From Rhodospirillaceae bacterium (lineage in GTDB: Bacteria; Pseudomonadota; Alphaproteobacteria; MPNO01; UBA2964): DNA of 10,110 nucleotides. The stretch is taken from contig JABJKO010000119.1 in the NCBI GenBank assembly GCA_018660305.1, positions 1-10,110 on the forward strand, written 5' to 3'. A model generated the notes under the pieces. That model did no database searches. It saw only the letters and a program-made list of their open reading frames with translations, and was not told the DNA's origin. Positions 6,720-10,110 of this stretch are shown piece after piece. Each line of letters starts with the position of its first letter. Positions within the stretch are counted from its first letter, which is position 1. Position numbers and translations under genes: made by a program.

Positions 6720-7268
6720 TTATTGAATTGGTGCGACGGACCACCGGTTGGCTTCTTCTCCCGATGGGTCGAATCGCACAGGTGTGGCGTTGGCGATAAT
6801 TTCATCTGTCCCGAGGCTGAACCTTTGTCCAATTGCCCAGAATGCACCACCATGGGAGACTATCAATACCGGCCCCGGGTGACTCAGGGCTTCCTCGATC
6901 GCGCCCGCCACCCGCTCAACGAATGCGTCAAGCGGCTCCGCCCCCAAACTTAGAGCCTCGTCATGAATTTCGCGATATGTATTGCCGGTGAAAGCCTGCC
7001 CCTCGAGATTTCCGAAACTGCATTCCATGAGGCCGTCAATAATCGCGAGCGGGCAATTTAATGCCTCGTTGATAATTTCCGCGGTCCGTCGAGCTCGGCT
7101 CAACGGGCTGCAGCAGATCGTGGCGATGGGAAGTTTCGCTAAAATCGCCCTGGCGGTACCGGCTTGTTCCAGACCGGTTGTGTTAAGCGGTATGTCAAGC
7201 TGTCCCTGACACATGCGCTGCCTGTTCCAATCGGTTTGACCGTGACGAAGAAAATAAAAAGGGCTCAA
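6720..7268 (-). CDS. Histidine phosphatase (phosphoglycerate mutase-like)
   Basis: 182 residues from TTG 7268. The catalytic set of the histidine phosphatase superfamily is complete: R8-H9-G10 in FLRHGQTDWN, R58 in SPLSRARRTAE, E82 in MECSFGNLEG, and H139 in IVSHGG. The histidine would carry the phosphate during hydrolysis or transfer; substrates in the family range from sugar phosphates to nucleotide-loop intermediates, so none is assigned. There is no ATG or GTG in frame between the upstream stop (about 7292) and the RHG motif. TTG 7268 has AGGG 9 bases upstream and overlaps the stop of the preceding 18-codon frame as TTGA. TTG 7286 (6 codons longer) is possible but has no ribosome-binding site. 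It is the last gene of the minus-strand run that includes three dioxygenases. Confidence 0.83.
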   Translation of the reverse strand: MSPFYFLRHGQTDWNRQRMCQGQLDIPLNTTGLEQAGTARAILAKLPIATICCSPLSRARRTAEIINEALNCPLAIIDGLMECSFGNLEGQAFTGNTYREIHDEALSLGAEPLDAFVERVAGAIEEALSHPGPVLIVSHGGAFWAIGQRFSLGTDEIIANATPVRFDPSGEEANRWSVAPIQ

Positions 7269-7321
7269 AATTCCGGACCCTGCCAAGCTGGTTCATCGGG
7301 TGAAGGTCGCTGGTCGTTCAT
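7265..7321 (-). CDS. Possible 18-residue ORF linking dioxygenase and phosphatase
   Basis: ATG 7321-7319 overlaps the stop of the third dioxygenase as ATGA; after 18 codons (MNDQRPSPDEPAWQGPEF) its TGA at 7267-7265 overlaps the phosphatase TTG as TTGA. It has no good Shine-Dalgarno, so translation would depend on coupling from the dioxygenase. It may serve only to deliver ribosomes to a phosphatase gene with a poor start. Alternatively it may be the true N-terminus of the phosphatase, joined by a -1 slip on the TTTT run (7271-7268) or separated by a recent indel. It is proline-rich and acidic and has no recognisable domain. Real as a reading frame; uncertain as a product. Confidence 0.35.
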   Translation of the reverse strand: MNDQRPSPDEPAWQGPEF

Positions 7322-8193
7322 CGCGCCGCCGCTTCGCGGTAAGGCGGATCGCCCATCATAACAGGCTGGTCCTCTCGAAGGGTGAGACGGCGCAGCAGGC
7401 GGCGTTCGTCGCGCGGGAAATCGTTGCGGGCGTGATTGCAGCATCGGTTGTCCCACATCAGCAAATCGCCGGGGCGCCAGGCATGTTCGTAAATGAACTC
7501 TTCCTTGCGCAAATGTGCGAACAGAGTTTCAAGCAACTCACGGCTTTCCTCATCGGGCAGTCCGATGATTTCGTCGGTCATCAGTTCGCTGACATAAAGC
7601 GATGAGCGTCCGGTGTCGGGGTGCTTGCGAAACACCGGGTGGGCGAAATGGGGCAGCGTCGTCCGATCGAATCCGCCCTCCGGAGTCTCAGTGACCTGGT
7701 ATTCGAAGACATGCATCGCGTCGCGGCCGGCGAGCCGCCGTTTGACAGGGTCGGTCAGGCTCGCGGCTGCCTTGTAACAGTTGGAAAACAGGGTTTCGCC
7801 GCCCTGGGACGGGACTTCGAGGGCGTAGAGCATGGTCGCCTTCAGCGGGTTTTCCGTATAGGGCGTGTCCGAATGGAACATCATTTCGCCGTCGGGGAGG
7901 GTGCCGATGGGTTTGCCGTTCTCCCGGATATTGGTCACCAGCATGACCCCTTCGCCCTCGGCCTTCTCCGCGTCGGATCCACGGTCGCCGCCCCGCTTGG
8001 CGACCTCTCCGAAGCGGGCGGCAAAGTTTCTCTGGTGGTCGTAAGACAGATCCTGATCGCGAAACAGGATGATCAAATGTTCGAACCAGGCCTGCTCGAC
8101 ACTGCGGAAGTCTTCGTCCGACAACGGTTCGCGCAGATCGAGGCCACGGATTTCGGCGCCGATGGCATCGGATAGCGGAACAATCTCGATCAC
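7318..8193 (-). CDS. TfdA/TauD-family Fe(II)/2-oxoglutarate dioxygenase, copy 3
   Basis: 291 residues, typical for the family, which hydroxylates a carbon next to an ether or sulfonate so that the product breaks apart, using O2 and 2-oxoglutarate. Iron ligands are H107 and D109 in MMFHSDTPY and H254 in DNRCCNHARND; the 2-oxoglutarate arginine is R265, 11 residues after H254 as in E. coli TauD. GTG 8193 overlaps the stop of copy 2 as GTGA, so translation is coupled. It is about 67% identical to copy 2 by hand count. It differs from the other two in NRCCNH (NRCSVH elsewhere), TPYTEN in place of TPYFE, and a final arginine, REAAAR, whose codon helps create the ATGA junction with the next small frame. 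Substrate unknown. Confidence 0.88.
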   Translation of the reverse strand: MIEIVPLSDAIGAEIRGLDLREPLSDEDFRSVEQAWFEHLIILFRDQDLSYDHQRNFAARFGEVAKRGGDRGSDAEKAEGEGVMLVTNIRENGKPIGTLPDGEMMFHSDTPYTENPLKATMLYALEVPSQGGETLFSNCYKAAASLTDPVKRRLAGRDAMHVFEYQVTETPEGGFDRTTLPHFAHPVFRKHPDTGRSSLYVSELMTDEIIGLPDEESRELLETLFAHLRKEEFIYEHAWRPGDLLMWDNRCCNHARNDFPRDERRLLRRLTLREDQPVMMGDPPYREAAAR

Positions 8194-9071
8194 TGCGCGG
8201 CGGCCTCGCGGTAGGGGGGCTCGCCCATCATGACCGGATGGTCGTCATAAAGGGTGATGCGGCGCAGGAGGCGGCGCTGGTCGCCGGGGAAATCGTTCCG
8301 CGCGTGGACGCTGCACCTATTGTCCCACATGAGCAGGTCCCCCGGCCGCCAGGCATGAGCATAGACGAATTCTTCTTTGCGCTGATGGTCGAACAGGGCC
8401 TTTAAGATGTCCCGGCTCTCTTTCTCCGGGAGCCCGATAATTTCATCGGTCATCAGCTCGCTGACAAACAGCGAGGTCCGGCCCGTCTCGGGATGCTTGC
8501 GAAAGATCGGATGCGCGAAATGGGGATGTTGCGAGCGGTCGAAATTGCCGGTCGGTACGTTGTCCGTGTTGTAATCGTAGATCTGCAGGGCCTTCCGGCC
8601 GGCGATCCGCTGTTTGATATCCTCCGGCAGGGACTCGGCCACCTTGTAGCTGTTGGAAAACAGTGTCTCGCCGCCTTCCGTGGGAACTTCGATGGCGTAG
8701 AGCAGGGTCGCCTTCTGCGGGTTTTCGAAATAAGGCGTATCGGAATGAAACATCATTTCGCCATCGGGCAATTTGCCGATCTGTTCGCCGTTTTCGCGAA
8801 TATTGGAGACCAGCATGACGTTGTCGCCGAGCGCCCGTTCAGCCGCCGTGGCGCCGGTGCGCTGGCGTATGGCGATCTCGCCGAAATTGGCCGCGAATAC
8901 CTTTTGTTGATCAAGCGAAATGTCCTGGTCACGCAGTACGATGACAACATGGTCGTACCAGGCCTGTTCGATTGTGCGGGCGGCGTCGGCGGTCAAGGGT
9001 TCACGAAGATCAACCCCGCGGATTTCCGCGCCGATGGCATTCGATAGAGGAACCACTGCGATATCGGACAT
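8190..9071 (-). CDS. TfdA/TauD-family Fe(II)/2-oxoglutarate dioxygenase, copy 2
   Basis: 293 residues. Iron ligands H109 and D111 (MMFHSDTPY) and H256 (NRCSVHARND), 2-oxoglutarate arginine R267; R271 aligns with the TauD arginine R270 that holds the taurine sulfonate. Hand alignment gives about 67% identity to each of the flanking copies, so it arose by tandem duplication, but long enough ago to have diverged. The most changed segments against copy 1 are residues about 61-80 and 168-181. GGAG lies 8 bases before the ATG, inside the 14-base gap after the copy 1 stop; its own stop overlaps copy 3. The middle of an operon with probable co-translation. Confidence 0.88.
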   Translation of the reverse strand: MSDIAVVPLSNAIGAEIRGVDLREPLTADAARTIEQAWYDHVVIVLRDQDISLDQQKVFAANFGEIAIRQRTGATAAERALGDNVMLVSNIRENGEQIGKLPDGEMMFHSDTPYFENPQKATLLYAIEVPTEGGETLFSNSYKVAESLPEDIKQRIAGRKALQIYDYNTDNVPTGNFDRSQHPHFAHPIFRKHPETGRTSLFVSELMTDEIIGLPEKESRDILKALFDHQRKEEFVYAHAWRPGDLLMWDNRCSVHARNDFPGDQRRLLRRITLYDDHPVMMGEPPYREAAAQ

Positions 9072-9085
9072 GAATTTGTCTCCTG

Positions 9086-9967
9086 TTATTGGGCGGCTGC
9101 CTCCCGGTAGGGTGGCTCACCGGCCAGCACCGGATGCTCATCGTGCAAAACCAGACGCCGCAGCAGGCGGCGCTCGTCGGATGGAAAATCATTGCGCGCA
9201 TGGACGCTGCAGCGATTGTCCCAGATCACCAGATCGCCCGGCCGCCACGCATGGGCGTAGACGAATTCCTCCCTCGCCTGATGGGCGAACAGGAAGGCGA
9301 GCAGGTCGCGGCTTTCGTCTTTCGGCAGGTCCAGAATCTCCACTGTCATCAGCTCGCTGATAAACAGGGACGTGCGGCCGGTCTCGGGATGTTTGCGAAA
9401 GATGGGGTGTGCGTAATGGGGGTGGATGTCGAAATCGTAAGTGTCTTCCGTCTTTTCCTGCGCGCCGTAATCGTAGATCTGCATGGCCTTCTTGCCGGCG
9501 AGCTTGTGTTTGATCTCCTCCGGCAGGGTTTCGGCCACCTTGTAGCTGTTGGAAAACAGCGTCTCACCGCCCCGGGACGGGATATCGATGCCGTAAAGCA
9601 GCGTCGCCTTGCGCGGGGTTTCGAAATAGGGCGTATCGGAATGAAACATCATCTCGCCATCGGGCAGGGTACCGATGGGTTTGCCATTTTCCCGAATGTT
9701 GGTGACCAGCATCACGTTTTCGCTGATCGCCTGCTCATGCTTGGTCCCGCCTTCGCCGCCGCGCGGCGCTAGACTACCGAGCTGGCTGGCGAACGCACGC
9801 TGCTGCTCAATGGTGAGGTCCTGATCGCGGAATGCCAGCACGATATGGTCGTACCAGGCCTGTTCCACGGCGCTGATGGTCTCCGCATCCAGCTTTTCGC
9901 GCAGATCGAGGCCGCGGATTTCCGCTCCCAGCGCGTCTGACAGGGGAATGATGTCGAATTTGGTCAT
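9086..9967 (-). CDS. TfdA/TauD-family Fe(II)/2-oxoglutarate dioxygenase, copy 1
   Basis: 293 residues, first of the three tandem paralogs in transcription order. Iron ligands H109 and D111 (MMFHSDTPY) and H256 (NRCSVHARND), 2-oxoglutarate arginine R267, and R271 at the position of the TauD sulfonate-binding arginine. The N-terminal GAEIRGLDLRE, GGETLFSNSYK and HAWRPGDLVIWDNR stretches resemble TfdA, the 2,4-D dioxygenase, more than generic hydroxylases. GGAG stands 8 bases before ATG 9967. The 81 bases between this start and the upstream gene's stop contain no convincing -35/-10 pair, so it may be read from a promoter further upstream. The three-gene arrangement suggests either several related substrates or dosage. 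Confidence 0.88.
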   Translation of the reverse strand: MTKFDIIPLSDALGAEIRGLDLREKLDAETISAVEQAWYDHIVLAFRDQDLTIEQQRAFASQLGSLAPRGGEGGTKHEQAISENVMLVTNIRENGKPIGTLPDGEMMFHSDTPYFETPRKATLLYGIDIPSRGGETLFSNSYKVAETLPEEIKHKLAGKKAMQIYDYGAQEKTEDTYDFDIHPHYAHPIFRKHPETGRTSLFISELMTVEILDLPKDESRDLLAFLFAHQAREEFVYAHAWRPGDLVIWDNRCSVHARNDFPSDERRLLRRLVLHDEHPVLAGEPPYREAAAQ

Positions 9968-10032
9968 CGAAAGGTCTCCGGTTCTTTCCCGACACCTTCA
10001 GCATGCCAGTTGGGTAGGCTTTTTGCCATATT

Positions 10033-10056
10033 GAATTAGGGGGGCGAATTAGGGGG
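10033..10056. repeat. 13-base-period direct repeat over a stop codon
   Basis: GAATTAGGGGG occurs twice, at 10033-10043 and 10046-10056, offset by 13 bases. On the minus strand the second copy supplies the TAA stop of the partial upstream gene and the first lies just after it. It is probably a small tandem duplication at the gene's end; a binding-site role for the dioxygenase operon is possible but unsupported. Confidence 0.5.
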
Positions 10057-10110
10057 TGACCGCGCCAAACCCGCCCGCCTGGATCATCTGGTCGATCTCG
10101 TCATGGACCA
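10049..10110 (-). CDS. C-terminal end of an unidentified protein
   Basis: Reading from the right edge on the minus strand, a frame gives 19 full codons (VHDEIDQMIQAGGFGAVTP) and then TAA 10051-10049. It lies directly upstream of the dioxygenase genes with an 81-base gap and is in the same direction, so it may be the preceding gene of the operon. The composition is protein-like (an amphipathic helix, then a Gly-rich tail), but it is too short to assign to a family. Confidence 0.45.
   Translation of the reverse strand, partial: VHDEIDQMIQAGGFGAVTP

Noticed and set aside
7621..9772. Three similar plus-strand frames (7621-8175, 8493-9047, 9089-9772) that look like a repeated gene family
   Set aside because: They are the antisense readings of the three paralogous dioxygenases; the similarity is inherited from the coding strand.

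Overview
The window looks like a chromosomal stretch of a GC-rich Proteobacterium, most likely an alphaproteobacterium. This is inferred from codon choice, the dense gene packing with 4-base start/stop overlaps, and an intergenic palindrome of a form common in that class; no rRNA or other marker is present to prove it. I see no mobile element, CRISPR array, tRNA or phage gene. Nearly all of it is metabolic.

Plus-strand half (1-6678). The window opens in the last third of a UbiD-type decarboxylase, which ends at a clear intrinsic terminator (397-429). A thiamine-diphosphate enzyme related to catabolic acetolactate synthase follows (487-2145). Next come a double-hairpin intergenic repeat (2164-2246), an AMP-forming acyl-CoA synthetase/ligase (2311-3867) and, 29 bases on, a class II aldolase/adducin-family metalloenzyme (3897-4640). 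A small lipoprotein of the family often mislabelled 'excinuclease' (4730-5164) separates these from an isopenicillin-N-synthase-like Fe(II)/2-oxoglutarate oxygenase (5264-6181). A GNAT acetyltransferase (6178-6678) overlaps the oxygenase stop by GTGA.

Minus-strand half (10110-6720), convergent with the first. After the last codons of an unidentified gene (10049-10110) come three tandem TfdA/TauD-type dioxygenases (9967-9086, 9071-8190, 8193-7318). They are clear paralogs, about 67% identical by hand count for the two pairs compared, and all keep the His-X-Asp...His iron site and the 2-oxoglutarate arginine. The second and third overlap by GTGA. A histidine phosphatase (7268-6720) follows. Between it and the third dioxygenase lies an 18-codon reading frame whose start overlaps the dioxygenase stop (ATGA) and whose stop overlaps the phosphatase start (TTGA).

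Taken together, the decarboxylase, ThDP lyase/ligase, CoA ligase, class II aldolase and four non-heme iron oxygenases look like an accessory catabolic locus for organic acids, possibly aromatic or ether/sulfonate-bearing ones. No substrate can be read from sequence alone. The most unusual features are the tandem dioxygenase triplet and the overlapping micro-ORF/phosphatase junction.
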